From Oceanobacillus jeddahensis (GTDB lineage Bacteria > Bacillota > Bacilli > Bacillales > Amphibacillaceae): a DNA stretch of 64,000 nt. The notes under the pieces were generated by a model. That model was given only the letters and a program-made list of their open reading frames with translations, had not been told where the DNA came from and did not search any database. Shown piece by piece: positions 44,849-54,448 of this stretch. The DNA lies in assembly GCF_000750635.1 (NCBI RefSeq), contig NZ_CCDM010000005.1, positions 124,001 to 188,000 on the forward strand, in the 5' to 3' direction. Both the position numbers and the translations under genes were made by a program. Each line of letters starts with the position of its first letter. The stretch's first letter is position 1.

Positions 44849-45778
44849 ATGATTCCAGCACAACCAGCTATCACCCGAAAAAGTATTGGTATGTTATTAC
44901 GTCTTGTTGCAGTCGTGTTTTCCAGTGTAGCAGCTATTTTATCTACAGTCTTGCCGCTTTTATTTTATACGGATTTATCAGCAGGTGCTGTAATGGCCGT
45001 TGCTTCTGTATTATTGATTGGCGCGGTGTGTATTCACGGCATGCTGACTCATACCTTAAATGATATTGCAGATTTTCAATCAGGAACAGATCAATATAGT
45101 CCCGGTATTCTTTCCGGAGGCAGCAAAGTATTACAGACTGGTGCAATGTCTGTAGGAATGTTGAAACAATTAGGAATCTGGATGACGGTAACCTTATTAG
45201 TGATCGCTATCGTATTTGCTTTTCTAGGGCTTACAGAATTTGCCGTATTGACCGTTGTTGGGATTTGGGGAGCAGTATCGTATTCATTAAAGCCATTTCA
45301 GTTCGCTTATTATCCGTTTGTAGGCGAATGGCTCAGTTTATTTCCAACGATGCTGATACTGGGAATTGCTGCTCCTTGGATCTTACTTGGACAAGTTCCC
45401 GTCTGGACATGGCAAAATGCACTTATTAATGCAATTTGGTGTATGGCTTGGGTTATGGTTCATCATATTCCTGACCGGCATGCAGACCGAAAAGCAGTGC
45501 CTTTAAAGCAAACTTCAGTTGTTTGGGGAGAAAATATTTTTGGTGCAAGAGGTGCCAAATTACCTGCTATGCTTTATTTTATATTAATTGGCTTGTTACT
45601 TCTATGGACTGCTGTGACACGTCCAGTTGGAGCAATTGGGGCTGGTATTCTCTTGGTCTATGCAATTTATCTTGTTATTAAAATGGATATTGATGATGTG
45701 GAGAGCGTAACAAATGATGAGAAAAAACTGCTTATCCTTGCTTTTGCCACGGCAGTGTGGCTTGGGATATTTGTTTAA
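44849..45778 (+). CDS. UbiA-family prenyltransferase (MenA-like)
   Basis: 309 residues from ATG 44849 (AAGGA 8 bases upstream; ATGs at 44840 and 44843 are too close). Nine hydrophobic segments. The first aspartate motif is NDIADFQSGTD and the second DRHADRK, which bind Mg2+ and the prenyl diphosphate. It attaches a polyprenyl chain to an aromatic acceptor; menaquinone synthesis is the obvious pathway, but no other men gene is near and a paralog with another acceptor is possible. Confidence 0.8.
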   Translation: MIPAQPAITRKSIGMLLRLVAVVFSSVAAILSTVLPLLFYTDLSAGAVMAVASVLLIGAVCIHGMLTHTLNDIADFQSGTDQYSPGILSGGSKVLQTGAMSVGMLKQLGIWMTVTLLVIAIVFAFLGLTEFAVLTVVGIWGAVSYSLKPFQFAYYPFVGEWLSLFPTMLILGIAAPWILLGQVPVWTWQNALINAIWCMAWVMVHHIPDRHADRKAVPLKQTSVVWGENIFGARGAKLPAMLYFILIGLLLLWTAVTRPVGAIGAGILLVYAIYLVIKMDIDDVESVTNDEKKLLILAFATAVWLGIFV

Positions 45779-45796
45779 AAGAAGCGCATGTATAAC

Positions 45797-45846
45797 CGCA
45801 TCTTAAAAGGTAGAAGAAAAATTCGGCTTTTAAGATGCGTTTTTTG
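45797..45846. terminator. Terminator between convergent genes
   Basis: CGCATCTTAAAAGG pairs with GGCTTTTAAGATGCG around a 16-base loop, followed by TTTTTT. Confidence 0.85.
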
Positions 45847-45877
45847 ATTTATCATTCTTGAAGCCGGGTATATGAGA

Positions 45878-46663
45878 TTACTTCACTTCCGCTTTCCGAA
45901 AGAGAAAAAAACTGGCCAGATAGAAAATAAAAATAAATAGGAAGCTGATTATCACACTCTTTATGATAAATTCACCGCTCATTACTAGCGTTAACCGGGA
46001 TAAATCAATCCCATAAGGAGTATAAGCCATCACAGAATGAACCGTTTCATTCAGACTTGAGATTGGCCCGAGAATTAAGCTGGTCATATACGTGGCTGCA
46101 ATGACAAGAACAGCCTTTTTAAATAGGAACATGTAGAAAATGCCGACCATCAGCTGACTGATAAAAATGAGTAAGGACACACTGCTGGTTATTAGGATGT
46201 TACCGAATAATCCTGCTGTGAATTCTTGAGTCGCTGCTTCTGATAAAATATTTAAAGTAGATGTCGGAATAAAATTGCTAAATACAGTATCCGTAGAAGA
46301 AAAAATCATCGTGATGATTACGTAAGGTAAATACAACAATGCGATGAGAATAAAAAAGGAAACCATTTTGTTTATTATAATTGCGTTTCTGCTATATCCG
46401 CCAGACACTGCGTTTTCAATGACTTTATTTTCAAAGTCAGTCGTCAGGCAAATGCCTGCAGCGATACTTCCTAATAAAGCCATCATCTGCGTTTCAGAAA
46501 ATAAAGACAAGCTGCCCGACGCAGTTTCGAAGCCTAAACGGCCTGTCGCTACATAATGGGAGCAAGCTGCAAAAATAATCGCGCTGACCATAGCTAAAAT
46601 AAACAGTACCCATGGTGAAATTGATTTGCTTAATTTAAAGAAATCGGCTTTTAATAGTTGCAT
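45878..46663 (-). CDS. ABC-2 permease (bacitracin/lantibiotic-type exporter)
   Basis: 261 residues, six helices. The N-terminal KADFFKLSKSISPWVLFI and middle TDFENKVIENAVSGGYSRNAII are typical of BcrB/LanE-type permeases. The start codon shares a base with the ATPase stop (TGATG), and the RBS AGGAGGTG lies inside the ATPase gene. Last gene of the XRE-ABC operon. Confidence 0.85.
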   Translation of the reverse strand: MQLLKADFFKLSKSISPWVLFILAMVSAIIFAACSHYVATGRLGFETASGSLSLFSETQMMALLGSIAAGICLTTDFENKVIENAVSGGYSRNAIIINKMVSFFILIALLYLPYVIITMIFSSTDTVFSNFIPTSTLNILSEAATQEFTAGLFGNILITSSVSLLIFISQLMVGIFYMFLFKKAVLVIAATYMTSLILGPISSLNETVHSVMAYTPYGIDLSRLTLVMSGEFIIKSVIISFLFIFIFYLASFFLFRKAEVK

Positions 46664-47580
46664 CAGCTTACACCTCCTATTAACTGAAGGTAATAGTTTT
46701 CTAAGGTTTCTTCCTGTGTTGCGAAAGTGGTCACAATAATATCATGTTCTATTAAAGTTCTTGATAATTCCTCTTTTTTATCGATGAAGTCGTATAATTT
46801 AACGCTTTGATCAGGCTGCACAATAAAGTTTTCTGTATGAAGGCATTCTCTCAGCACCTCCTGCAGCTTTTCCGGTTCGTTACAATGAATCAGAATATGC
46901 TTATCAATTTGTTGGTCTAATGTGTCATGGCTCAGTGTTTTCAGGATTTTTCCTTCATTCACAATAATAAATTCATCCGCAGTTTGATGAAGCTCCGCTA
47001 AATGATGGCTGGATAATAAAATTGTCATGTGATAGTTGGCAGCTAATTTCTTTATTAACTGTCTCATTTCCGCAATACCACTGGGATCGAGACCGTTAAC
47101 AGGTTCATCAAGCATCAATATTTCCGGATTGCCAAGCAGAGTAATTGCAATGCCTAAGCGCTGGCGCATTCCTAAGGAGAAATCTTTTGCTTTCTTTTTA
47201 CCGGTATGCCCTAATCCAACGATCTCGAGTACTCGCTGCTCCACATTTTCTTCTTTTATCCCTTTCAGGATTTTATGGACGTGGAGGTTATCTTGTGCGT
47301 TCATATTACCGAGGATACTTGGATTTTCAATCATACTGCCCATTTGTTTTCTGCCGGCTTGCAATGCTTTTTGACCAGATTGATGAAATAAATATAGCTC
47401 TCCGGAAGTGGGGAAGGATAAGCCGGCAATGATACGCATAAACGTTGTTTTACCGGCTCCATTTTGACCAATCAAACCATAGACTTTTCCTTTTTCCAAG
47501 GATATCGATACGTTTTCCAATGCTTGAAAACCATGATAGGATTTGGAGATATTTTTTGCTTCCAGTACATATGTCGTCAT
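46663..47580 (-). CDS. ABC ATP-binding protein (BcrA-like)
   Basis: 305 residues. Walker A GQNGAGKTT, signature FSLGMRQRLGIAI, Walker B ILMLDEPVNGLDP. The FSLGM signature and DEPVNGLDP are characteristic of bacitracin/lantibiotic exporters. Overlaps the regulator gene by 4 bases and the permease by one. Confidence 0.9.
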   Translation of the reverse strand: MTTYVLEAKNISKSYHGFQALENVSISLEKGKVYGLIGQNGAGKTTFMRIIAGLSFPTSGELYLFHQSGQKALQAGRKQMGSMIENPSILGNMNAQDNLHVHKILKGIKEENVEQRVLEIVGLGHTGKKKAKDFSLGMRQRLGIAITLLGNPEILMLDEPVNGLDPSGIAEMRQLIKKLAANYHMTILLSSHHLAELHQTADEFIIVNEGKILKTLSHDTLDQQIDKHILIHCNEPEKLQEVLRECLHTENFIVQPDQSVKLYDFIDKKEELSRTLIEHDIIVTTFATQEETLENYYLQLIGGVS

Positions 47581-48029
47581 TTTTTAACGTCCTTTGTATA
47601 ATTCAAGATACCCTGTGCCATTGTGGTAAAAAATTCTGCCGGAACCAAGGCGATACCAATACTTTCCGGATTCTCGTCACCCAACACCATGAATTGGTCA
47701 CCTTCTTGCATTTGGACTAAATTCAAAGCCTTTTTCGGCAATTTAACATAACCATCCTTCTCTAATGGAGTTGTGTTAAACATATGCTTTCCTTTTGGAG
47801 GGATTGGAAAACCGCTGTCTTTTTGATCGTAATGAATGAAATTGTCTAAAGAAACGTCAAATAAGGCGGCGAGAGCATCACAATTGATAATGTCTGGTAA
47901 GGACTCACCATTTTCCCACTTTGCAATGGACTGTCTAGTAACGCCAATTTTTTCAGCTAATTCTTCTTGAGAGTAGTTATTTTCTCTTCTTAAAAAAGAA
48001 AGATTCCGCGATAAAGTAATTTTATTCAT
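47577..48029 (-). CDS. XRE helix-turn-helix regulator fused to a SpoVT/AbrB-like domain
   Basis: 150 residues from ATG 48029 (AAAGGGA 8 bases upstream; ATG 48038 is too close). The N-terminal HTH is NLSFLRRENNYSQEELAEKIGVTRQSIAKWENGES. A C-terminal stretch, DGYVKLPKKALNLVQMQEGDQFMVLGDE, has the swapped-hairpin AbrB pattern. Two DNA-binding or dimerising modules in one small regulator, coupled to an ABC exporter. Confidence 0.85.
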   Translation of the reverse strand: MNKITLSRNLSFLRRENNYSQEELAEKIGVTRQSIAKWENGESLPDIINCDALAALFDVSLDNFIHYDQKDSGFPIPPKGKHMFNTTPLEKDGYVKLPKKALNLVQMQEGDQFMVLGDENPESIGIALVPAEFFTTMAQGILNYTKDVKK

Positions 48030-48194
48030 CTCATGCATCCCTTTCGTTCGGATATACTTCTATTTTACCCGTTAATGAAAAGGAAACAACCAAGTCCAGG
48101 TAACCACTTATGTTAACTTTAGTTGCATATAAGATAAACCGATCTTCTTTTTAAAGGAGTTTTTCAGTAATTCTCTGTCATAAAAAATTTACTC

Positions 48195-48225
48195 TTGCGC
48201 CTGACGTTACGTGAGGTGGTATCAT
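48195..48225 (+). promoter_or_regulatory. MerR-type promoter with 19-base spacer and operator
   Basis: -35 TTGCGC (48195-48200) and -10 TATCAT (48220-48225) are 19 bases apart. The near-palindrome CCTGACGTTACGTGAGG (48200-48216) fills the spacer. An over-long spacer that the regulator untwists is the hallmark of MerR-controlled promoters. Confidence 0.85.
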
Positions 48226-48258
48226 AAAGCTATCAATCGAGAGAGGATTTGAGTGAAA

Positions 48259-49071
48259 ATGAAAAACGAAACATTCTCCATCAGTGAATTTGCCAAAGCG
48301 ACAGGCGTATCTGTACGAACACTGCATTATTATGATGAGAAAAATATATTGAAGCCAAAACGAGATGAACATACGGGACATCGTATTTATGAAAAAGAAG
48401 ATATGATTCAGCTGCATAAGATCATGACAATGAAATTTTTAGGAATGAGCTTAGATGATATCAAGGACTATATGCAGCCGGATACGTTTGATTTAAGCTT
48501 TATTGATACGTTGAGATTGCAGGAATCGAAACTGGTTAAGGATAGGGAACAGATTGATATTGCTTTAGAAGCAATCCAGCGTACGGTGCATCTTCTGGAA
48601 AATGAAAAAGAAGTGGATCAGGCCGTTCTCATCAGCTTACTGGCAAGTATGCAAAATGAGAAGAAACAGGAGGAACTATCTAAAGGAATCATTAAGGATG
48701 AAGTCATGAAGAAGATGTTTCCGCAGACAGCTAAGGAAAAGATGGTTGTTGAACAGGGGCTGCTGACATTTTATAAGCAGGTGAGAGAGCATTGTGGAAA
48801 GCCGGCAGATGATCCAGAGGTGAAACAAATGCTGGCTGACTTTTATCATCTGATATTAGGAATATTTGATATGGATTCTTTAGAAGAATTAGGAGAAATA
48901 TTTTCCCTGGATTTGGAGGATACTGCAAATGAAGAACGTTTAGATGCGTATGTGGAGGAAATAGAACGTCTTATCCCGACACCAATCACTGCAGAGGAAG
49001 AAGCATGGCTTGAACAAATAACAACAGATTATTTAAGTCCATTATGGGAAGAGGAAGAAGGAGAGAATTAA
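48259..49071 (+). CDS. MerR-family regulator with TipAS-like effector region
   Basis: 270 residues from ATG 48259; GTG 48253 is in frame and possible. The winged helix is FSISEFAKATGVSVRTLHYYDEKNIL, followed by a long dimerisation helix and a helical C-terminal domain (about 120-270) like the antibiotic-binding TipAS/Mta group. Its stop is directly followed by the ATG of the multidrug ABC gene, so a drug-induced autoregulated operon is likely. Confidence 0.9.
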   Translation: MKNETFSISEFAKATGVSVRTLHYYDEKNILKPKRDEHTGHRIYEKEDMIQLHKIMTMKFLGMSLDDIKDYMQPDTFDLSFIDTLRLQESKLVKDREQIDIALEAIQRTVHLLENEKEVDQAVLISLLASMQNEKKQEELSKGIIKDEVMKKMFPQTAKEKMVVEQGLLTFYKQVREHCGKPADDPEVKQMLADFYHLILGIFDMDSLEELGEIFSLDLEDTANEERLDAYVEEIERLIPTPITAEEEAWLEQITTDYLSPLWEEEEGEN

Positions 49072-50805
49072 ATGAAAGCAACGAAACAATCATCAAGTAA
49101 TTTTATCAAGCTGTTACTGTCTACAAGGATACCAAAGCTTGTTTTAATTTTAGGGTTAATTGGAAGTGTGTTGACTACATTGGTAGGGCTGACCATTCCG
49201 CTGTTGACAAGGGAACTTGTGGACGGTTTTTCCATCGCGGATTTAGATTGGCGTTTTATTGCTATTATCATTGGTGTATTTATTGTGCATGCGCTGGTGG
49301 ATGGACTATCCGCTTATGCCCTGGCATATGTCGGGCAAAAAGTGGTGGCAAGGCTCAGAGAAATATTATGGAAAAAACTGATCCGCCTGCCGGTTCCTTA
49401 TTTTCAAAAGCAGCCGAGCGGGGAGTCTGTCAGCCGTGTGATTAATGATACAGGAATCGTAAAAGATTTGGTTTCCCAGCATTTTCCGCAATTTATTTCC
49501 GGTTTGATTTCCATTATTGGAGCGGTCATTATCCTGCTGTTTATGGACTGGAAAATGACATTAATCATGTTTATCGCTGTGCCGATTACACTGATCGTAA
49601 TGCTGCCGCTTGGGAATAAGATGGCAAAAGTTTCCCGGAGTTTGCAGGATCAAACGGCTAATTTCCAGGGAGAGATTCAGCAGACCGTCAGTGAAATCAA
49701 ACTGATGAAATCTTCAACGGCAGAGCAGAAGGAAGAAATACGGGGATTGCAGGGGATTTTCAAATTATTGCAGACAGGTTTGAAAGAGGCGAAGATTTTC
49801 TCTGTCATTGCACCGTTTATGTATATGATTGTAATGCTAGTGATTGTGATGATTATTGGTTACGGCGGTATCCGAGTAGAACAGGGAACCATGACAACTG
49901 GATCCCTTGTCGCATTTCTTTTGTATTTATTCCAGATTGTCTTTCCGATTACAACATTCGCAATGTTCTTTACGGAATTGCAAAAGGCAAAAGGAGCTAC
50001 CGAACGAATTTCAGAAATATTACAGGAAGAAGAGGAAGAAATATTGCCTGGTTCTGCAAAACAAATCAGTGAGCTTCCGCTTGTGTTTGAGGAAGTCAGC
50101 TTTTCTTATGAAGCAGGTGAGCAGGTCTTAAATAAAATCTCATTCACGGCAACCCCAGGGGAAATGGTAGCCTTTGCCGGACCAAGCGGAGGAGGAAAAA
50201 CCACTGTTTTTGGTTTGATTGAACGTTATTATGAACCAAATGAAGGGATGATTCTGCTTGGCGGCGAATCGATTCAGGATATTTCGTTGGCCTCCTGGCG
50301 TTCGCAGCTCGGATATGTATCGCAGGAAAGCTCCATGATGTCGGGAACGATTCGTGATAATTTAACATATGGACTGGAAAATGCAGAAGCAATTGCCGAT
50401 GAAAAACTTTGGGCAGTAGCAGAAATGGCTTATGCTGCTCAATTTATTCAAGAGCTGCCGGGTGGAATGGATACGCAAGTCGGTGAGCGCGGCACAAAAT
50501 TATCCGGCGGACAGCGGCAGCGTATTAATATTGCCAGAGCATTCTTGCGTGATCCAAAGATTTTGTTGCTGGATGAAGCAACGGCAAGTCTCGATAGTCA
50601 ATCGGAACAGGTGGTGCAAAAAGCGTTGCAGCGATTGATGGAAGGAAGAACGACATTTGTGATTGCCCATCGTTTGGCGACGATTATTGATGCGGATCAG
50701 ATCATCTTTATTGAAAATGGAGAGATTACTGGAAAAGGAACACATCAAGAATTACTAGAGTCACATGAGCTGTATCGTTCTTTCGCAGAACAGCAGTTGA
50801 AATAG
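49072..50805 (+). CDS. Multidrug ABC exporter half-transporter (BmrA/LmrA type)
   Basis: 577 residues: six membrane helices in the first about 310 residues, then the nucleotide-binding domain. Walker A GPSGGGKTT, Q-loop VSQES, signature LSGGQRQR, Walker B ILLLDEATASLD, H-loop IAHRL. Such proteins work as homodimers exporting amphiphilic drugs. Coupled to the MerR gene upstream. Confidence 0.92.
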   Translation: MKATKQSSSNFIKLLLSTRIPKLVLILGLIGSVLTTLVGLTIPLLTRELVDGFSIADLDWRFIAIIIGVFIVHALVDGLSAYALAYVGQKVVARLREILWKKLIRLPVPYFQKQPSGESVSRVINDTGIVKDLVSQHFPQFISGLISIIGAVIILLFMDWKMTLIMFIAVPITLIVMLPLGNKMAKVSRSLQDQTANFQGEIQQTVSEIKLMKSSTAEQKEEIRGLQGIFKLLQTGLKEAKIFSVIAPFMYMIVMLVIVMIIGYGGIRVEQGTMTTGSLVAFLLYLFQIVFPITTFAMFFTELQKAKGATERISEILQEEEEEILPGSAKQISELPLVFEEVSFSYEAGEQVLNKISFTATPGEMVAFAGPSGGGKTTVFGLIERYYEPNEGMILLGGESIQDISLASWRSQLGYVSQESSMMSGTIRDNLTYGLENAEAIADEKLWAVAEMAYAAQFIQELPGGMDTQVGERGTKLSGGQRQRINIARAFLRDPKILLLDEATASLDSQSEQVVQKALQRLMEGRTTFVIAHRLATIIDADQIIFIENGEITGKGTHQELLESHELYRSFAEQQLK

Positions 50806-50807
50806 AA

Positions 50808-50855
50808 AAAAAGCAGCGCATAGTTCTTCATGGAAGAAATGCGCTGCTCTTTTTG
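50808..50855. terminator. Terminator between convergent operons
   Basis: AAAAAGCAGCGCAT pairs with ATGCGCTGCTCTTTTT around an 18-base loop. Confidence 0.88.
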
Positions 50856-50880
50856 AAGCTGCATTTAAACAGGTACAAAA

Positions 50881-51588
50881 TCATATTTTTATCGTTATAT
50901 CTTTAATCAAACGATAATTAAAGCCAAGAAGCAGAATAATTAATACAATGCTCAATGGCATCGCTATAAACGTCGGCACTGTGGTGATATTTGTGAAAAA
51001 AGAAAAATGAGTGGCCTCTATCAGAGCGCCTGCTATTGCTATAATAAGAATGCTGCACGCGATAGAGAGTAGTCCATATCGCCAGCCCGAACGATAGAAG
51101 GTCAGACCAATCATCCAGCCGATTAAAAAGTAAATAAGATGCAATATAACAAGGCTGACAAAGATATAAATGAATGCGGAGAAACTGCTTGTGTAATCAA
51201 GTTCCTGTGCATGGATATTCCAGCCGGCCCATCCAGAAATAAACTGAAGGAGGAAAGCTGACACGATAAGGATGATTGTTATTGCAACTGCCAGCAAAAC
51301 AGACGATAACATCGTACCGAGAAAGAAACTTTTCCTGGTTACTCCTTGCAGCATGTAATAATAAAAGAAGGATGATGTTGTCAGAATGCCAAGGACTAAC
51401 ATGTAAATAGATGATGACCCATTTGAAAAGTTTACCAAGTCAATAAAACTGGAATGGGGACCAGAAGCAAAACTTACGACAACAATGTAAATTACAAACA
51501 TAAAGGAAAGAAACCACATGGTCCATTTCAATTGCTCCATAAATAAGAATCTAGCCATTGTTGCCGGTGTTAAGATAATAGAACTCAT
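50881..51588 (-). CDS. ABC-associated membrane protein, second of a paralogous pair
   Basis: 235 residues, six helices. FLFMEQLKWTMWFL near the N-terminus and YFLIGWMIGLTFYRSGWRYGLL and GFNYRLIKDITIKI near the end match the protein at 52872 (ALFAEQMKWAAWFY, YLLIGWFIGIGFYRFRWKIG, GFIYRLTKNTAIRL). It is the presumed permease for the ATPase at 51585, which it overlaps by 4 bases. Confidence 0.8.
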   Translation of the reverse strand: MSSIILTPATMARFLFMEQLKWTMWFLSFMFVIYIVVVSFASGPHSSFIDLVNFSNGSSSIYMLVLGILTTSSFFYYYMLQGVTRKSFFLGTMLSSVLLAVAITIILIVSAFLLQFISGWAGWNIHAQELDYTSSFSAFIYIFVSLVILHLIYFLIGWMIGLTFYRSGWRYGLLSIACSILIIAIAGALIEATHFSFFTNITTVPTFIAMPLSIVLIILLLGFNYRLIKDITIKI

Positions 51589-52466
51589 TCATCTTCCTCC
51601 TTTGTCAAATGCACGAACAAATCATGAAGAGAAAGCGGCCCAATTTCGAGACCAGCCTGATTTGCAGCATTTCTTTTTTGTTCGGATAGTTCACCATATA
51701 TCATGACAGATTTCGTTCCTCCTAGTACTTGACTATTTAAAACCTCTAATTCTTTCGTAAAATCCTCTACTTGTTCGGATGACCCTGTAATCGAGAACCC
51801 TTTGGAAATAACCTGTTCACTCGTGTCCTGCAATAAAACTTTTCCATGATGAATCATCAATACTTCATCAAACAGGTAATCTGTTTCCGAAACAAGATGT
51901 GTTGAAAAGATAATGGTTCTCGGATGATGCTCCTGATCATTTAAAATTTCGTTATAAAAAAATTCTCTCGTTGGTGCATCCATACCAAGATAAGCTTCAT
52001 CAAAAATAGTCAGAGGAGCTCTAGTCGCTAATCCAATAATAGCCTGAAAAGCTGACTTTTTTCCTTTGGACAGCTGATTCACTTTTTTATTTAAAGGAAG
52101 CTTGAACTTTTCAGCTAGATAGAGGGCATATGATTCGTTGTAATTTGGACGGAAATAAGCCATTTCTTTCAATGTTTCACCAACCTTATCATAGCTGTAT
52201 TCCAAATCTTTGTGCTGATCGAAAATAAAGATGGTATCTTGCATAATTCTTGGATTTTCAAAAGGGTCTTCCCCCTCCACAGTAAGACTTCCTGTATCTA
52301 CTTTCCGGAAAGCAGCCAGAACCGATAATAGCGTTGTTTTTCCAGCGCCATTTCTTCCTATCAGACCATGAATTTTTCCAGGTGTAAGCTGAAAACTGAT
52401 CTGATCGATAGCAGTAAAACCTTTATATTGCACACGGATATTTGCGGCTTCAACGGCGTAACTCAT
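51585..52466 (-). CDS. ABC ATP-binding protein, second copy in the GntR operon
   Basis: 293 residues. Walker A GRNGAGKTT, signature LSKGKKSAF (degenerate), and a Walker B region reading LTIFDEAYLGMD, where the usual aspartate-glutamate is kept but the D-loop differs (MDAPTREFF). Paralog of the 53531 ATPase, which has the same unusual DEAYLGMD. Starts 4 bases inside the GntR gene. Confidence 0.88.
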   Translation of the reverse strand: MSYAVEAANIRVQYKGFTAIDQISFQLTPGKIHGLIGRNGAGKTTLLSVLAAFRKVDTGSLTVEGEDPFENPRIMQDTIFIFDQHKDLEYSYDKVGETLKEMAYFRPNYNESYALYLAEKFKLPLNKKVNQLSKGKKSAFQAIIGLATRAPLTIFDEAYLGMDAPTREFFYNEILNDQEHHPRTIIFSTHLVSETDYLFDEVLMIHHGKVLLQDTSEQVISKGFSITGSSEQVEDFTKELEVLNSQVLGGTKSVMIYGELSEQKRNAANQAGLEIGPLSLHDLFVHLTKEEDE

Positions 52467-52840
52467 GCGTTATCCCCCTTTCTTGCTTTTTTAATTAAAT
52501 CAATGATTTCATCCTCTGTAATACGAAGCTTCTCTGCTTCCTGGACTAAGCCGATAACGTAATCTTCCATAAAGTCCTGCTTTCGTTTTTGAACGAGTTT
52601 TTGTTTTGCTCCTTCTGCGACAAACATGCCGACACCCCGCTTTTTATATAAAATGCCTTCATCTACCAGCTGTGTAACGCCTTTAGAAATGGTAGCGTGA
52701 TTAATTTTATAGAATTGAACCAGCTGATTGGTGGAAGGAGCTTGCTCTCCTTCCTTTAGCTGATCATTGACTATCTGGTCTTCAATTTGTTCCCGGACTT
52801 GAACGAAAATAGGTTTGTCGCTCCGAAATTGTGTGGACAT
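52463..52840 (-). CDS. GntR-family regulator, YtrA subfamily (second in window)
   Basis: 125 residues: PIFVQVREQIEDQIVNDQL, APSTNQLVQFYKINHATIS and GVTQLVDEGILYKKRGVGMFV form the winged helix, with a short helical tail. RBS AAAGGAGG. It is in the middle of the operon between two ATPase-permease pairs and likely binds the long palindrome at 54449. Confidence 0.9.
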   Translation of the reverse strand: MSTQFRSDKPIFVQVREQIEDQIVNDQLKEGEQAPSTNQLVQFYKINHATISKGVTQLVDEGILYKKRGVGMFVAEGAKQKLVQKRKQDFMEDYVIGLVQEAEKLRITEDEIIDLIKKARKGDNA

Positions 52841-52871
52841 CGTGTGTGCAGCCTCCTTTCTGGCAGTTTTC

Positions 52872-53534
52872 TTATAATCGAATGGCTGTGTTTTTGGTCA
52901 GACGGTAGATAAAGCCAATTAAAATAACGATCATAATTAAGAAAATGGCGTAGAATATAATAATTGTTGACTCAATCCAAATTTGCTCCTGTAAAAATCC
53001 TGCCATCCCGGTAAACGGAGAAGAAATCAAGATAAACAATAATCCAATCTTCCAGCGGAAACGATAAAAACCAATCCCTATGAACCAGCCGATTAAAAGA
53101 TAGAAAAAATGGCTGATAAAGTAATCGCCTATACTTTGAATAAAAGATAATATTCCGCTACTTATCAATAAATCTGTCCATGGAACAGCAAAACCTAAAG
53201 CTGGTACGAGTATCTCAAATAAACTAATCATGATAACCATAGCAAAAGCTAAGATAACAGAAAGCAACACGGATGCGAATAGGGAAGCTTTAAAAAACTT
53301 TTTACGGGAACCCCCCAATTTAAAGTAGTAGTCTAGGAACCCATAAGAATAAAGCAAACCGATAATCAACATAAATACATTAGAAGTTGTACTATTAATA
53401 TCAAGGTTACCCAAGATTCCCCAATGATTTGCTATGGTAATCCCAAGCGTCAAAATAATCATAATCCCGTAAAACCAAGCAGCCCACTTCATCTGCTCTG
53501 CGAATAAAGCCCGGCCTAATTGAGATTGTTTCAT
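52872..53534 (-). CDS. ABC-associated membrane protein, first of a paralogous pair
   Basis: 220 residues, six helices, with KWAAWFYGIMIILTLG at the N-terminus and the paralog-conserved GWFIGIGFYRFRWK and GFIYRLTKNTAIRL. Overlaps the ATPase at 53531 by 4 bases. It is the presumed permease of that ATPase. Confidence 0.8.
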   Translation of the reverse strand: MKQSQLGRALFAEQMKWAAWFYGIMIILTLGITIANHWGILGNLDINSTTSNVFMLIIGLLYSYGFLDYYFKLGGSRKKFFKASLFASVLLSVILAFAMVIMISLFEILVPALGFAVPWTDLLISSGILSFIQSIGDYFISHFFYLLIGWFIGIGFYRFRWKIGLLFILISSPFTGMAGFLQEQIWIESTIIIFYAIFLIMIVILIGFIYRLTKNTAIRL

Positions 53535-54409
53535 GTCTCGTCACCTTCCTTTGTTAAATGAATAAATAAATTATTCAGGGATAATGTGCCAATTTCTAAA
53601 CCAAGCCCAGCCGCCTCTTGCTGTTTTTGTACCGTCAAGTGTCCATACACCATAATGGATTTTGTACCGCCGAGCGTTTTCTCATGAATCACTTCCAATG
53701 TTTCTGTAAATGAATCGACATCTTCTTTAGGTCCAGTGATAGAGAATCCTTGTTCCAGAAGCTGTTCACTTGTTTCCTGCAACAGGGCCTTGCCATTATC
53801 GATAATAAGCACTTCATCAAAGAGATATTCCATCTCTGATACAAGATGTGTAGAAAACAAAATGGTACGTGGATGTCTTTCCTGTTCTAATAGAATTTCT
53901 TTATAAAATAAATCTCTGGCTGGAGCATCCATGCCCAGATAGGCTTCGTCAAAAATCGTAAGCGGCGTTCTGCTTGCCAGGCCAAGAGCAACCAGTAAAG
54001 CAGAATATTGTCCTTTGGATAATTGATCAGCACTTTTATCCATCGGGATTTTAAATTTTTTTACTAATTCTCCAGCGTACGCTTCATCAAAATTCGGACG
54101 GAAATAAAGCATACTCTTGATTATCTTATCGATTTTATCGTAATCATAGGTGTTATCTTTATCGTAAATAAAGGACGTTCCCTGCAGGATTCGTTCATTT
54201 TCAAACGGGTCTTCTCCATCAATAACAATCGTTCCGTGTTTTACTTTGTGAAAGGAAGCAAGGTACATTAATAAAGTGGTTTTCCCGGCGCCATTTCTAC
54301 CTAATATGCCATGAACTTTACCTGGGGACAGAGAGAAGGTTACATCTTCTAACGCTTTAAATTTCTTATAATATACCGTTAAATTGCTTACTTCAATAGA
54401 ATAAGCCAT
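53531..54409 (-). CDS. ABC ATP-binding protein, first copy in the GntR operon
   Basis: 292 residues from ATG 54409 (AAAGGAG 7 bases upstream; ATG 54415 too close). Walker A GRNGAGKTT, signature LSKGQYSALL, Walker B-like LTIFDEAYLGMD. First gene of a five-gene operon: ATPase, permease, GntR, ATPase, permease. The two ATPase-permease pairs probably arose by duplication. Confidence 0.88.
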   Translation of the reverse strand: MAYSIEVSNLTVYYKKFKALEDVTFSLSPGKVHGILGRNGAGKTTLLMYLASFHKVKHGTIVIDGEDPFENERILQGTSFIYDKDNTYDYDKIDKIIKSMLYFRPNFDEAYAGELVKKFKIPMDKSADQLSKGQYSALLVALGLASRTPLTIFDEAYLGMDAPARDLFYKEILLEQERHPRTILFSTHLVSEMEYLFDEVLIIDNGKALLQETSEQLLEQGFSITGPKEDVDSFTETLEVIHEKTLGGTKSIMVYGHLTVQKQQEAAGLGLEIGTLSLNNLFIHLTKEGDET

Positions 54410-54448
54410 AAACATTCTCCTTTATAGTTATTGAAAATTTATAATGCA

